Notes: generated by a model from the sequence alone, not told the origin. DNA of 64,000 nt from Georgenia yuyongxinii (GCF_006352065.1 NZ_CP040915.1:3782001-3846000); one strand, 5' to 3'; positions 1 to 8,930 are shown, counted from the first letter of the stretch. A program made the numbers and translations.

Positions 1-2
1 AG

Positions 3-227
3 GGTGTGCTCAAGTGCCTCTTCGTCGGCGTCCCCCTCTCCGCGGTATATGGGCTGCGCAGCCGCGCGGACGCCGAGCTCGCGCGCATGGTCGCCGCCTA
101 CGCGATCGAGCGGCTCGCCGCGGGACGCGACGTACCGGCCGACGCCCTCCGCGTCCTTGCCGACTTCCCCGACGTCGTCTCGGCGTCCGGTCTCGACGGG
201 TGCCTGCCCGAGCCGGCGCCGCGCTGA
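3..227 (+). CDS. eboA: EboA-domain protein, C-terminal part (5' end outside window)
   Basis: Only the last 74 or so codons are present; the frame is open to the left edge, so the start lies upstream. The visible residues (KCLFVGVPLSAVYGL, then an ELARMVAAYAIERLAAGR-like helix) resemble the end of EboA proteins. The call rests mainly on context, because three recognisable ebo genes follow on the same strand. EboA has no defined biochemical activity; in cyanobacteria the ebo operon is needed to move scytonemin precursors to the periplasm. The next gene starts 41 bp later with its own ribosome site. Taken alone, a 74-residue fragment would not be enough for a name. Confidence 0.6.
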   Translation, partial: GVLKCLFVGVPLSAVYGLRSRADAELARMVAAYAIERLAAGRDVPADALRVLADFPDVVSASGLDGCLPEPAPR

Positions 228-268
228 GCCGCAAGACCCCACACCGACACCGATCAGCAGGAGGGCCC

Positions 269-1135
269 ATGCGCATCTTCGACCCGCACATCCACATGAC
301 GTCGCGCACAACGGACGACTACGAGGCCATGTACGCCGCCGGCGTACGTGCGCTGGTGGAGCCGGCGTTCTGGCTGGGGCAACCCCGCACGAGCGTCGGC
401 GCCTTCGTCGACTACTTCGACGCCCTGCTCGGCTGGGAGCGGTTCCGGGCCGCGCAGTTCGGCATCGCCCACCATGCGACGATCGCGCTCAACCCCAAGG
501 AGGCCAACGATCCGCGGTGCACACCGGTGCTCGACGTCCTGCCCCGCTTCCTGGAGAAGGACGGCGTGGTGGCCGTCGGCGAGACGGGGTTCGACTCGAT
601 GACGGCGGACGAGGAGCGGGCATTCGTCCGGCAGCTTGAGCTGGCCGGCGAGCACGACCTGCCGGTCCTGGTCCACACCCCGCACCGCGACAAGGCGGCC
701 GGGACGAGGCGCACCCTAGACCTGGTGCGCAGCGTCGGTCTCGAGCCCGGCCGCGTGCTCGTCGACCACCTCAACGAGACGACCGTGGAGCTCGTGGCGG
801 ACTCCGGCTGCTGGATGGGGTTCTCGATCTACCCGGAGACGAAGATGGACGAGCAGCGCATGGTGCAGATCCTCGCCGATCGTGGGCTTGAGCGGACCCT
901 GGTCAACTCCGCCGCCGACTGGGGGCGCAGCGACCCCCTCAAGACCGCCAAGACCGGGGCGGCGATGCTGGCCGCCGGGTTCACCGACGCCGACGTGGAC
1001 ACGGTGCTGTGGCAGAACCCCATCGCCTTCTACGGCCAGAGCGGGCGCCTGCTGCTCGACGACGGAACCGAGGCCGGTGAGACGTTCGAGGGCAACTCCG
1101 TGCTGCGTGGCGAACGCGTGGCCGTGGAGGGCTGA
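269..1135 (+). CDS. eboB: TatD-family metal hydrolase EboB
   Basis: A 288-residue amidohydrolase-fold protein. The N-terminus has the metal-binding HxH pair (FDPHIHM, H7 and H9), followed by a VGETGFD strand carrying the central Glu, LVHTPH and VDHLNE His strands, and a late NSAADWG Asp, all in the order expected for TatD-like enzymes. The ATG at 269 follows a good ribosome site (caggaggg, 257-264); the open frame continues upstream but there it overlaps eboA. A TatD-like hydrolase followed by eboE and eboF is the diagnostic ebo gene order. The substrate is unknown in the family. The stop is 3 bp before the eboE start, so the two are almost certainly translationally coupled. Confidence 0.85.
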   Translation: MRIFDPHIHMTSRTTDDYEAMYAAGVRALVEPAFWLGQPRTSVGAFVDYFDALLGWERFRAAQFGIAHHATIALNPKEANDPRCTPVLDVLPRFLEKDGVVAVGETGFDSMTADEERAFVRQLELAGEHDLPVLVHTPHRDKAAGTRRTLDLVRSVGLEPGRVLVDHLNETTVELVADSGCWMGFSIYPETKMDEQRMVQILADRGLERTLVNSAADWGRSDPLKTAKTGAAMLAAGFTDADVDTVLWQNPIAFYGQSGRLLLDDGTEAGETFEGNSVLRGERVAVEG

Positions 1136-1138
1136 GTC

Positions 1139-2299
1139 GTGCGGTTCCGGCACCGGGACGGCACGACCGTCCACCTCGCCTACGGCACGAACGTCCATCC
1201 CGCCGAGGACGTCGACGGCCTCATCGCGCAGCTCCACCGGTACGGCGAGCCGGTACGGGCGGCCCTCGGCGTGGATCGCATGGGCCTGGGGTTGTGGCTG
1301 CCTGCACCGGCCGCGGCCCGGCTCGTCGCCGAACCTGGCCAGCTCACGCGCCTGCGCGACGCGCTCGACCGGGCCGGGCTCGAGGTGGTCACGCTCAACG
1401 CCTTCCCGTACGCCCACTTCCACGCCCCGGTGGTGAAGCACGCGGTGTACCGGCCGGACTGGACCGAACGCTCGCGCCTGGACTACACGCTCGACTGCGC
1501 CCAGGTGCTCGCCGCCCTCCTTCCCGACGACGCGTCCCGCGGCAGCATCAGCACCCTTCCCCTGGGGTGGCGCAGCCCGTGGTCGCCGGCCGACCAGGCT
1601 GGCGCGCTGGCGCAGCTGGACCAGCTCGCGGAGGGGCTCGCGGCGGTGGCCGCCCGGACCGGCAGGACCGTCCGCGTGGGCATCGAGCCGGAGCCCGGAT
1701 GCGTTGTCGAAACCACCGCCGACGCCGTTGCGCACCTCGGCACGATCGACACCGAGTACATCGGCATGTGCCTCGACACCTGTCACCTCAGCACGGCCTT
1801 CGAGGATCCGGTCGCCTCGGTGGCAGCCCTCGAGGTGGCCGGGCTCCCGGTGGTCAAGGCACAGCTGGCGGCCGCGCTGCACGTGGACCGGCCCGCCGAC
1901 TCGCGGGCCCGTGCCGCCCTCGCCGGCTTCGCCGAGGACCGATTCCTGCACCAGGTTCGCGAGCTCGACGGTGAGGTCCTCGGCCGGGACGACCTTCCCG
2001 AGGCGCTCGACGGCGCGCTGCCCGGTGCCGGCCCCTGGCGGGTGCACTTCCACGTGCCCGTGCACGCCGAGCTCGCCGCACCGCTGGCGAGCACGCGGGA
2101 CGTCCTCGTGTCCGCGGCGGCGGCGCTGCTCGGCGGTGCCCGCGCCCGGACCGACCACCTGGAGGTGGAGACCTACACCTGGTCGGTTCTACCGCAGGAC
2201 CAGCGGCCCACCGACGACGCAGGCTTGGTCGCCGGTCTGGTGGCCGAGCTCGGGTGGGCACGGGCCAGGTTGCTGGAGCTGGGGCTGGCGGACGCATGA
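1139..2299 (+). CDS. eboE: Metabolite traffic protein EboE (xylose-isomerase-like TIM barrel)
   Basis: A 386-residue protein of the sugar-phosphate isomerase/epimerase fold. Visible family signatures are YGTNVHPAED near residue 20, LNAFPYAHFH, the metal-site strands GIEPEPG and CLDTCHLS, HFHVPVH, and the C-terminal LEVETYTWSVLP, which I associate with EboE. The start is GTG at 1139, directly after the eboB stop. The end overlaps eboF by 4 bp (ATGA). The reaction is not known for the family; the conserved His/Glu/Asp set suggests a metal-dependent isomerase or epimerase. EboC (UbiA-like prenyltransferase) and EboD (dehydroquinate-synthase-like) do not lie between eboB and eboE here; they may be upstream of the window. 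Confidence 0.85.
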   Translation: MRFRHRDGTTVHLAYGTNVHPAEDVDGLIAQLHRYGEPVRAALGVDRMGLGLWLPAPAAARLVAEPGQLTRLRDALDRAGLEVVTLNAFPYAHFHAPVVKHAVYRPDWTERSRLDYTLDCAQVLAALLPDDASRGSISTLPLGWRSPWSPADQAGALAQLDQLAEGLAAVAARTGRTVRVGIEPEPGCVVETTADAVAHLGTIDTEYIGMCLDTCHLSTAFEDPVASVAALEVAGLPVVKAQLAAALHVDRPADSRARAALAGFAEDRFLHQVRELDGEVLGRDDLPEALDGALPGAGPWRVHFHVPVHAELAAPLASTRDVLVSAAAALLGGARARTDHLEVETYTWSVLPQDQRPTDDAGLVAGLVAELGWARARLLELGLADA

Positions 2300-3687
2300 G
2301 GAAGATGGTCGTGATTGACGTCGTCGGGCTCACGCCGCGGCTCCTCGAGCACATGCCGCACGTGCGCGCCGTGGCGCACCGGGGCTACCAGGCGGAGCTG
2401 GGGACGGTGCTGCCTGCGGTGACGTGCTCGGCGCAGTCCACGTTTCTCACCGGACTGCCTCCGAGCGAGCACGGCATCGTCGGCAACGGCTGGTACTTCC
2501 GGGACCTCGGCGAGATCCTGCTCTGGCGTCAGCACAACGGGCTCGTCAGCGGGGAGAAGGTGTGGGAGACCATCCGCCGCGAGCGCCCCTACACCGTGGC
2601 CAACGTGTGCTGGTGGTACGCCATGGGATCGACGGCGGAGACCACCGTGACTCCGCGGCCCGCCTACCACGCGGACGGCCGCAAGGAGCCGGACTGCTGG
2701 ACCTGGCCTCCGTCCCTGCACGACGAGCTCGTCAGCGAGCTCGGCCCGTTCCCGCTGTTCACCTTCTGGGGACCGGGTGCATCGATCGAGAGCTCGCGAT
2801 GGATCGTCGGGGCGGCCCGCAAGCTCATGCCGCACCACGACCTGACGCTCGTCTACGTGCCCCACCTCGACTACGACTTGCAGCGCTTCGGCCCGTCCGG
2901 GCCCGAGGCGGTCCGGGCCGCCAGGGAGGTCGACGCCGTCCTCGCGCCGCTGCTCGATGACGCCATGGCGACGGCGACCACGGTGGTGGTGCTGAGCGAG
3001 TACGGCATCACCGACGTCTCGCGACCGGTGGACGTCAACCGGGCGCTGCGCCGAGCGGGGCTCCTCCACGTGCACACGAACGCGACCGGCGAGCTGCTCG
3101 ACACCTGGACGTCGCGCGCGTTCGCGGCGGCGGACCACCAGATCGCGCACGTCTACGTCCGAGAGCCCGAGGACGTTCCTCTCGTGCGCGACCTGCTCGC
3201 CGAGCTGCCCGGCGTGGCAGAGGTGCTCGGAGAAGAAGGCAAGGCGGCGTACGGCCTCAACCACCCGCGGGCAGGCGAGCTCGTCCTCCTCGCCGAGCCC
3301 GACGCGTGGTTCACCTACTACTACTGGCTCGACGACGCGCGGGCCCCGGACTTCGCGCGGCTCGTCGAGATCCACAAGAAGCCCGGGTACGACCCCGCCG
3401 AGCTGTTCCTGGACCCGACCGATCGGTGGGTGAAGGCCCGCGCCGCGAAGGCCCTTCTGCGCAAGAAGCTGGGGATGCGCTACACGATGGACGTGGTCCC
3501 GCTCGACCCGTCGCCGCTACGGGGCAGCCACGGACGATTGCCGGCCGACCCCGCCGACGGTCCGGTGCTCCTGTGCTCGGACCCGCAAGGTGCCCGGGCT
3601 CGGGTGGCCGCGACCGAGGTTCGCGACGTGCTGCTCTCCCTCGCGGGCGCGTCGGCGCCGCGGCCATCCGTGGCCGGCCGGTCCTGA
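2296..3687 (+). CDS. eboF: EboF-like alkaline phosphatase / nucleotide pyrophosphatase family protein
   Basis: A 463-residue protein of the alkaline phosphatase/NPP superfamily: an N-terminal VVIDVVGLTP metal strand, a TCSAQSTFLTG segment holding the nucleophile Thr, GLPPSEHGIVGN, and PHLDYDLQRFG. The strand that usually reads S-D-H-G reads SEYG here (residues 234-237), so two normally metal-binding residues are replaced. Whether that is normal for EboF or means loss of phosphatase activity I cannot tell. The start is the ATG at 2296, overlapping the eboE stop; an ATG at 2305 is an alternative. It is the last ebo gene, with purD converging 21 bp after its stop. Confidence 0.8.
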   Translation: MRKMVVIDVVGLTPRLLEHMPHVRAVAHRGYQAELGTVLPAVTCSAQSTFLTGLPPSEHGIVGNGWYFRDLGEILLWRQHNGLVSGEKVWETIRRERPYTVANVCWWYAMGSTAETTVTPRPAYHADGRKEPDCWTWPPSLHDELVSELGPFPLFTFWGPGASIESSRWIVGAARKLMPHHDLTLVYVPHLDYDLQRFGPSGPEAVRAAREVDAVLAPLLDDAMATATTVVVLSEYGITDVSRPVDVNRALRRAGLLHVHTNATGELLDTWTSRAFAAADHQIAHVYVREPEDVPLVRDLLAELPGVAEVLGEEGKAAYGLNHPRAGELVLLAEPDAWFTYYYWLDDARAPDFARLVEIHKKPGYDPAELFLDPTDRWVKARAAKALLRKKLGMRYTMDVVPLDPSPLRGSHGRLPADPADGPVLLCSDPQGARARVAATEVRDVLLSLAGASAPRPSVAGRS

Positions 3688-3708
3688 CGGTTCGGGACGC
3701 GCCGGTGG

Positions 3709-5004
3709 TCAGTCGGTGCGGCGGCGTGCGCGGGCGATGTCCGTGCGGTGCTGTGCACCGGCGAGGCCGATGCGCTCCACGCCCGAGTAAGCCGCTGCGC
3801 GGGCCGCCTCCAGGTCCGGGCCCGTCCCGACGACGCTGAGGACGCGGCCACCTGCGCTGACCAGTGTTCCGCCGTCGCCCCGGGCTGTCCCCGCGTGCAG
3901 CACGTGGACGCTGTCCAGCCCGTCGGCGTCCTCGACGCCGCTGATCACGTCGCCCTTGCGGACCTGCTCGGGATAGCCGTGCGCGGCGACGACGACCGTC
4001 ACCGCGGCCTCGTCCCGCCAGCGCAGGGGCCCGAGCAGATCCAGCCGCCCGGTGGCCGCGGCGTGCAGCGCCTGCGCGAGGGAGGATGCGAGCCGGGGAA
4101 GGACCACCTGCGTCTCCGGGTCCCCGAAGCGCACGTTGAACTCGATGACGCGCAGCCCGCGGCTGGTCAGCGCGAGGCCGCAGTAGAGCAGCCCGACGAA
4201 CGGGGTGCCACGCCGGGCCATCTCGGCGACGACGGGGCGGGCCACCCGCTCGAGCACTTCCTCCGTCAGGCCGGTGGGCGCCCAGGTGAGCGGTGAGTAG
4301 GCGCCCATGCCACCGGTGTTCGGGCCGGCGTCACCGTCGCCGAGGCGCTTGAAGTCCTGGGCGGGATCGAGGGGCACGACGTCGCGGCCGTCGCACAGGC
4401 AGAACAGGGAGATCTCCGGACCGTCGAGGAACTCCTCGACGACGACGGCGGGCGGGCCGGCCGTCGTCGGGTCGTCGTCGTCGCGGCTCTTGGCCAGGCA
4501 GGTCCGGGCGTGGGCGAGCGCCGCGGCTCGGTCGGTGGTGACGACGACGCCCTTGCCGGCGGCCAGCCCGTCGTCCTTGACGACGTACGGCGGCCCGAAG
4601 GCGTCCAGGGCGTCGGCTACCTGTTCGAGCGTCGTGCACACGTGCGCCAGTGCGGTGGGCACCTCGGCGGCGGCCATGACGTCCTTGGCGAAGGCCTTGG
4701 ACCCCTCGAGCCGGGCCGCCTCGCGCCCGGGCCCGAAGCAGGCGATGCCGGCGGCCCGGACGGCGTCTGCCACGCCGGCCACGAGCGGGGCCTCCGGGCC
4801 GACGACCACGAGGTCGGCCTCGACCTGGTGGGCCGCGGCGACCACCGCTGCGCCGTCGAGGATGTCGAGCTCGAGATTGGTGGCGATCTGGGCGGTGCCG
4901 GGGTTGCCCGGGGCGACCACCAGCCGTTCGGTCTGGGGGTCACGGGCCAGGGCCCGGGCCAGCGCGTGCTCGCGGGCGCCAGAGCCGATCAGCAGGATCC
5001 TCAC
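3709..5004 (-). CDS. purD: Phosphoribosylamine-glycine ligase
   Basis: A 431-residue ATP-grasp enzyme that joins glycine to 5-phosphoribosylamine to give GAR, the second step of purine synthesis. It starts RILLIGSGAREHALA, the typical PurD nucleotide-fold start, followed by APGNPGT, the ATP-grasp core (VVKDDGLAAGKGVVV), DFKRLGDGDAGPNTGGMGAYSP-type substrate loops and FNVRFGDPETQ. I choose the GTG at 5004, not the in-frame GTG at 5028, because homologues begin at this residue. A TAGGCT box (5012-5017) lies exactly 7 nt before the GTG, as expected for a leaderless transcript. It converges on eboF. Confidence 0.93.
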   Translation of the reverse strand: MRILLIGSGAREHALARALARDPQTERLVVAPGNPGTAQIATNLELDILDGAAVVAAAHQVEADLVVVGPEAPLVAGVADAVRAAGIACFGPGREAARLEGSKAFAKDVMAAAEVPTALAHVCTTLEQVADALDAFGPPYVVKDDGLAAGKGVVVTTDRAAALAHARTCLAKSRDDDDPTTAGPPAVVVEEFLDGPEISLFCLCDGRDVVPLDPAQDFKRLGDGDAGPNTGGMGAYSPLTWAPTGLTEEVLERVARPVVAEMARRGTPFVGLLYCGLALTSRGLRVIEFNVRFGDPETQVVLPRLASSLAQALHAAATGRLDLLGPLRWRDEAAVTVVVAAHGYPEQVRKGDVISGVEDADGLDSVHVLHAGTARGDGGTLVSAGGRVLSVVGTGPDLEAARAAAYSGVERIGLAGAQHRTDIARARRRTD

Positions 5005-5011
5005 GTGCCCG

Positions 5012-5017
5012 AGCCTA
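5012..5017 (-). promoter_or_regulatory. Probable -10 box of a leaderless purD transcript
   Basis: TAGGCT on the minus strand ends 7 nt before the GTG start of purD, with no purine-rich ribosome site between. The same geometry recurs before many genes here. No clear -35 is visible. Confidence 0.45.
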
Positions 5018-5068
5018 CTGCGGGCCACCGACAGGCCCGACGGGGTGTTCGGCTGTCGGGCGGACCAC

Positions 5069-5074
5069 TACGTT
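5069..5074 (+). promoter_or_regulatory. Probable -10 box of a leaderless lipoprotein gene
   Basis: TACGTT ends 6 nt before the ATG at 5081 and there is no ribosome-binding sequence between them. Confidence 0.4.
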
Positions 5075-5080
5075 CAGCCC

Positions 5081-5995
5081 ATGACCGCCCCGCGTCCCGG
5101 CGCCCGCAGCAGGCTCCGGCTGCTCGTCCTGCCGTTGCTGCTGCTGCTCGCCGGGTGCGTCCGCATGGAGCTCGGCTTCACCATCCAGCCCGACGACACC
5201 GCGGACCTGGCGATGGAGGTCGTCGACAAGACCGGGATGATGACGCGGGACGACCTCGACTGCACCGCACTGGCCGCCGAGGTGGGCCAGGCCGGGCTAC
5301 CGGCGGGCGTCGACTACTCGGTGGAGGACCTCGACGAGGACGGCAACCTCGGCTGCGCGCTCGACGTCGTGGGGGCACCGCTGTCGCAGCTGGCTGCCGA
5401 GGGGCTCTCGATCACCCGGTCCGGCGAGCTGTACACGTTCACGCTCGACGGCGACGGCGCGGGTGCCGCAGAGGGCGTCACCGACCTGCCCGGTCTGGAG
5501 TTCACGCTGGCGGTGACGTTCCCGGGCGAGGTGGTCGACGACGGTGGCGGCGACGTCACCGGCAACACGGTGACCTGGACCGACCCCGCCGTGCTGAGCT
5601 CCGGCGTCACGGCGACGGGCCGGGCGGCCGGGCCGGGCGTGGTCGCCGGGGAAGCCGGGTCGGACGGCGTCGCCGGGGCGCTCCCCACCGGGTCGCTCTC
5701 CTGGCTGTGGTGGGCGCTCGCCGGGGTGGGCGCACTGGCGGCGATCGGCGGCATCGTCTTCCTCACCCGGCGCACGCGGACACCGGCCGACGCCGCACCG
5801 GCCGGAGGTGTCGCCGACGTGTTCGCCCCGCAGGGGCAACAGGTGCCGGGTGGCGCGTCGGGCGGCTACCCGCCGGGCGCCTACGGATCACCCACCCCGT
5901 ACCAACCCAGTCAGCCGTCCGACCCTTACCAACCCGATCAGCACCGTCCCGACCCGTACCGGCCCGGTCACCGCACCGATCCGCCGGCGGGGTAA
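5081..5995 (+). CDS. LppM-like lipoprotein with C-terminal membrane anchor and proline/tyrosine-rich tail
   Basis: 304 residues. The N-terminus is a lipoprotein signal peptide (arginines, then a Leu-rich core ending LLAGC, lipid-modified Cys at 26). The ectodomain, starting VRMELGFTIQPDDTADLAMEVVDKTGM, resembles the LppM family (DUF3153), extracytoplasmic lipoproteins of actinobacteria. Residues about 205-230 form one membrane segment (SWLWWALAGVGALAAIGGIVF), followed by RRTRT and a Gly/Pro/Tyr-rich cytoplasmic tail with PYQP-type repeats. It starts leaderless and is divergent from purD. The role is not known; LppM in mycobacteria affects phagosome interactions, which need not apply here. Confidence 0.7.
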   Translation: MTAPRPGARSRLRLLVLPLLLLLAGCVRMELGFTIQPDDTADLAMEVVDKTGMMTRDDLDCTALAAEVGQAGLPAGVDYSVEDLDEDGNLGCALDVVGAPLSQLAAEGLSITRSGELYTFTLDGDGAGAAEGVTDLPGLEFTLAVTFPGEVVDDGGGDVTGNTVTWTDPAVLSSGVTATGRAAGPGVVAGEAGSDGVAGALPTGSLSWLWWALAGVGALAAIGGIVFLTRRTRTPADAAPAGGVADVFAPQGQQVPGGASGGYPPGAYGSPTPYQPSQPSDPYQPDQHRPDPYRPGHRTDPPAG

Positions 5996-6026
5996 CGCAC
6001 TTCACGCCCACACCTGCGGCACGCGC

Positions 6027-6070
6027 TTTTACACGGAATACTCCTTCATTAATGTGGTGGTGTCAGTACT
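6027..6070 (+). promoter_or_regulatory. AT-rich leader, probable promoter of the DUF2249 gene
   Basis: The gap 5996-6089 contains an unusually AT-rich block (TTTTACACGGAATACTCC, then TTCATTAATGTGG) in an otherwise GC-rich window. It sits 20-60 bp before the ATG of the next gene and probably holds promoter and operator elements. A TTTACA at 6028 could be a -35, but no good -10 is spaced correctly. Confidence 0.35.
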
Positions 6071-6089
6071 CTCTGGAAGGACGTGCCGC

Positions 6090-6395
6090 ATGGCCACCAA
6101 TGACGTCGAGATCCTCAGCAGCAAGGAAGCACCCCGCTCGGGCGGGTGCGCTTGCGGCGAGCACGACACCGAGATCCCCGCCCTCGATGTGCGCACCATC
6201 CCGCACGCGATCCGGCACGCCACCATCTTCGGTGCCCTGAGCGCCATCGCCCCGGGGTTCTCGATGGACCTCGTCGCCCCGCACAACCCCGTGCCGCTGC
6301 TCGCCCAGCTCGAGCAGCGTGAGCCGGGCGCCTTCGAGGTGGCCTACCTGCAGGAGGGCCCGGAGGACTGGACCCTGCGGCTGACCCGCCGCTGA
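6090..6395 (+). CDS. DUF2249 domain small protein
   Basis: A 101-residue protein. After a short tail with a C-A-C-G motif (residues 20-23) comes a DUF2249-type domain: LDVRTIPHAIRHATIFGAL, PGFSMDLVAPHNPVPLLAQLEQ, and a C-terminal WTLRLTRR strand. In that family the domain folds like SirA/TusA and is often found with hemerythrin or nitric-oxide-responsive genes; no such partner is adjacent here. The start at 6090 follows tctggaagg. The upstream AT-rich leader suggests its own promoter. The Cys-x-Cys near the N-terminus and the conserved His residues could bind a metal, which is inference. Confidence 0.75.
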   Translation: MATNDVEILSSKEAPRSGGCACGEHDTEIPALDVRTIPHAIRHATIFGALSAIAPGFSMDLVAPHNPVPLLAQLEQREPGAFEVAYLQEGPEDWTLRLTRR

Positions 6396-6446
6396 CGAAC
6401 GAGCCGGCGTCGTCGACGGCGCCGGCCCGGGGCCACCTTGCTGTGC

Positions 6447-6475
6447 GAGCCGCGGGGCGTGCCGCCCCGCGGCTC
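6447..6475. terminator. Strong hairpin between convergent genes
   Basis: A perfect 13-bp inverted repeat (6447-6459 and 6463-6475) with a 3-nt loop, GAGCCGCGGGGCG-tgc-CGCCCCGCGGCTC. It overlaps the stop codon of the minus-strand gene at 6474 and lies 51 bp after the DUF2249 stop, so it could terminate from both sides. Confidence 0.7.
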
Positions 6476-6983
6476 ACCGGTCGAAGCGCCAGCGCGTCGA
6501 GCGTTCGGCGAAGTCGGGCTGGCGTTCCACGACGGCGAACGCCCGGATGGGGACGAGCTCGACGAGCACGTTCTCCAGCAGGAACCCGGCACCCAACGCC
6601 GGGGACACGGGCGCGTACTTGGCGAGGTACCGCCCGATCCACGTCTCGCGACGCTCGTGGTCGCGCACCACCTCCGCACGGCCCTCGAGCGAGAGGCACT
6701 CGACGCTGTCGTCGACCGCGACCGCCGCGTGCGGGTTCGCCTCCAGGTCCGCCGCCTTGCGGGAGTGCGGACCGCACGAGAACGCGAACCGGTGCTCGTC
6801 GTCGTCCCACACGCCCCAGACGGGCATCGTGTGCACGCGGCCCGACCCCGAGGCGGTGGAGAGCCAGTAGTTGTGGCCCTCGGCGAGCTTGACGGCGGCC
6901 CAGGACCACGGCAGCTCGTGCCAGTTCGGGGTGTCTACCCCGTAGTCGGGCATGTAGGGACGTTCGGCACGCGGCTCGCCCAT
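6474..6983 (-). CDS. Pyridoxamine 5'-phosphate oxidase family (FMN/F420-type) protein
   Basis: 169 residues with the split-barrel flavin-binding fold: NYWLSTASGSGRVHTMPVWGVWDDD, FSCGPHSRKAADLEANPHAAV, CLSLEGRAEVVRD, and a late Trp/Tyr helix. Such proteins bind FMN or F420 and include oxidases and reductases of unknown substrate; true PdxH is longer and differs at the C-terminus. A TACGGT box (6990-6995) lies 6 nt before the ATG, so the transcript is probably leaderless. It is downstream of pckG but separated from it by a strong terminator. Confidence 0.8.
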   Translation of the reverse strand: MGEPRAERPYMPDYGVDTPNWHELPWSWAAVKLAEGHNYWLSTASGSGRVHTMPVWGVWDDDEHRFAFSCGPHSRKAADLEANPHAAVAVDDSVECLSLEGRAEVVRDHERRETWIGRYLAKYAPVSPALGAGFLLENVLVELVPIRAFAVVERQPDFAERSTRWRFDR

Positions 6984-7048
6984 ACCGTCACCGTACGTCC
7001 GCGCGGAGCAGACGACGAGCCCCGAGAATGCAGGTCACTGGGCAGGCG

Positions 7049-7081
7049 CCGGCCGGCCCGCCACGGTGGCGGGCCGGCCGG
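7049..7081 (-). terminator. pckG terminator
   Basis: A perfect 15-bp inverted repeat (7049-7063 and 7067-7081, loop cgg) that begins 7 bp after the pckG stop. No T-run follows, as is common in actinobacteria. Confidence 0.75.
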
Positions 7082-7088
7082 TGCGGCG

Positions 7089-8930
7089 TCAGTTCGCGAG
7101 CCGCTCACGCAGCTGCGCGAGCTGGTCGGTCATCGCGTCGGGCAGGCGTGAGCCGAACTGGCCGAAGTACTCCTCCGTCAGGTCCGCCTCGGCCGACCAG
7201 GAGGCCGGGTCGATCGCGAACAGCTCGGCAAGCTCGCTCTCGGTGACCTCCAGGCCCTCGAGGTTGAGGTCCTCGGTGCGGGGCAGCCGGCCGGTGGCGG
7301 CGTCGACGGCGCCCACCTCACCGTTGACACGGCGCAGCGCCCACTCGAGCACGCGGGAGTTCTCACCGAACCCGGGCCAGAGGTACGTGCCGTCGCTTCC
7401 CTTGCGGAACCAGTTGACCTGGAAGATGCGCGGGGCCTTGTCGCCCAGCTTCTCGCCCATCTCGAGCCAGTGACCCCAGTAGTCGGCCATGTTGTAGCCG
7501 CAGAAGGGCAGCATGGCGAAGGGGTCGCGGCGCAGGGCACCCACGGCTCCCTCGGCGGCAGCCGTCTGCTCGGAGGAGACCGTCGCACCGATGAAGACGC
7601 CGTGCTCCCAGTCGTAGGACTCGGCCACCAGCGGCACGTTGGTGGCCCGGCGCCCGCCGAAGAGGATGACGTCGATCGGCACACCGCCGAGGTCCTCCCA
7701 CTCCGGGGCGATGGACGGCGCCTGGTCGGCCCGCACGGTGAAGCGCGAGTTGGGGTGCGCGGCCGGGCGGCCGGCGTCGGGCGTCCAGTCGTTGCCCTGC
7801 CAGTCGGTCAGGTGGGCGGGGACCTCGTCGGTCAGACCCTCCCACCACACGTCCCCATCGTCGGTCAGGGCGACGTTGGTGAAGATGACGTCGCGGTCCA
7901 GGGCGGCGATCGCCGTCGGGTTGGTGGTCTCGCCGGTGCCGGGGGCGACACCGAAGAACCCGGCCTCGGGGTTGATGGCGTAGAGGCGCCCGTCGTCGCC
8001 GGGGCGCATCCAGGCGATGTCGTCGCCGATGGTCTCCACCTTCCAGCCTGGGATGGTCGGGCGGAGCATGGCGAGGTTGGTCTTGCCGCAGGCGGAGGGG
8101 AAGGCGGCGGCGAGGTGGTAGACGCGCTCGTCGGGGCCGGTGATCTTCAGGACGAGCATGTGCTCGGCCATCCAGCCCTCGTCGCGGCCCAGGACGGAGG
8201 CGATGCGCAGCGCGTAGCACTTCTTGCCCAGCAGGGCGTTGCCGCCGTAGCCGGAGCCGTAGGACCAGATCTCCCGGGTCTCAGGGAACTGGACGATGTA
8301 CTTGGTGTCGCTGCACGGCCAGGCCACGTCGGGGCGGCTCGCACCGTCGGCCTGGACCAGCGGGTAGCCCACCGAGTGCACTGCGGGGACCCAGTCGGCG
8401 CCCCGGTCGATCTGCTCGAGGGCCGCGGCGCCCATGCGGGTCATGATGCGCATGGAGGCGACGACATAGGGCGAGTCGGTCAGCTCGACGCCCACGCGGG
8501 AGATCGGTCCGCCGACCGGGCCCATGGAGAAGGGGACGACGTACATCGTGCGGCCGCGCATGGCACCGGCGAAGACGCCGCGCAGCTCCTCGCGCAGGGC
8601 GGTCGGCTCGGCCCAGTTGTTGGTGGGGCCGGCGTCGATCTCCTTCTCCGAGGCGATGAAGGTGCGCGACTCCACGCGGGCGACGTCGGAGGGCTCGGAG
8701 CGGGCGAGGTAGCTGCCGGGCCGCTTGGTCTCGTTGAGCTTGATGAACGTGCCGGCCTCGACAAGCTCCGCCGCGAAGCGCTCGTACTCCTCCTGGGAGC
8801 CGTCGCACACGTAGATCTGGTCCGGCTGCGTCAGCGCACCGATCTCCTGGATCCACGAGAACAGGTCGGGGTCGGTGATCCGGTGGCCGGTCATCGGGAT
8901 CGTGGTCGTGCGGGGGTCTGTCGCGGTCAT
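7089..8930 (-). CDS. pckG: Phosphoenolpyruvate carboxykinase (GTP)
   Basis: 613 residues, the normal length for the GTP-dependent enzyme that makes PEP from oxaloacetate for gluconeogenesis. Visible motifs are the [14 protein letters not shown]-loop (kinase-1a), [31 protein letters not shown] (cut here for length: metal and kinase-2 region), [12 protein letters not shown] and the [14 protein letters not shown] loop. The start is the ATG at 8930, preceded by aggaaagc; the frame stays open upstream but only into non-conserved sequence. It is divergent from a RamB-type regulator 124 bp away, which fits control of gluconeogenesis by acetate or acyl-CoA status. Confidence 0.97.
   Translation of the reverse strand: MTATDPRTTTIPMTGHRITDPDLFSWIQEIGALTQPDQIYVCDGSQEEYERFAAELVEAGTFIKLNETKRPGSYLARSEPSDVARVESRTFIASEKEIDAGPTNNWAEPTALREELRGVFAGAMRGRTMYVVPFSMGPVGGPISRVGVELTDSPYVVASMRIMTRMGAAALEQIDRGADWVPAVHSVGYPLVQADGASRPDVAWPCSDTKYIVQFPETREIWSYGSGYGGNALLGKKCYALRIASVLGRDEGWMAEHMLVLKITGPDERVYHLAAAFPSACGKTNLAMLRPTIPGWKVETIGDDIAWMRPGDDGRLYAINPEAGFFGVAPGTGETTNPTAIAALDRDVIFTNVALTDDGDVWWEGLTDEVPAHLTDWQGNDWTPDAGRPAAHPNSRFTVRADQAPSIAPEWEDLGGVPIDVILFGGRRATNVPLVAESYDWEHGVFIGATVSSEQTAAAEGAVGALRRDPFAMLPFCGYNMADYWGHWLEMGEKLGDKAPRIFQVNWFRKGSDGTYLWPGFGENSRVLEWALRRVNGEVGAVDAATGRLPRTEDLNLEGLEVTESELAELFAIDPASWSAEADLTEEYFGQFGSRLPDAMTDQLAQLRERLAN

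Noticed and set aside
4510-6240. A 576-codon plus-strand frame over purD and the lipoprotein
   Set aside because: Shadow of purD (antisense) and of the lipoprotein in another frame; composition is typical of frame-shifted high-GC sequence.
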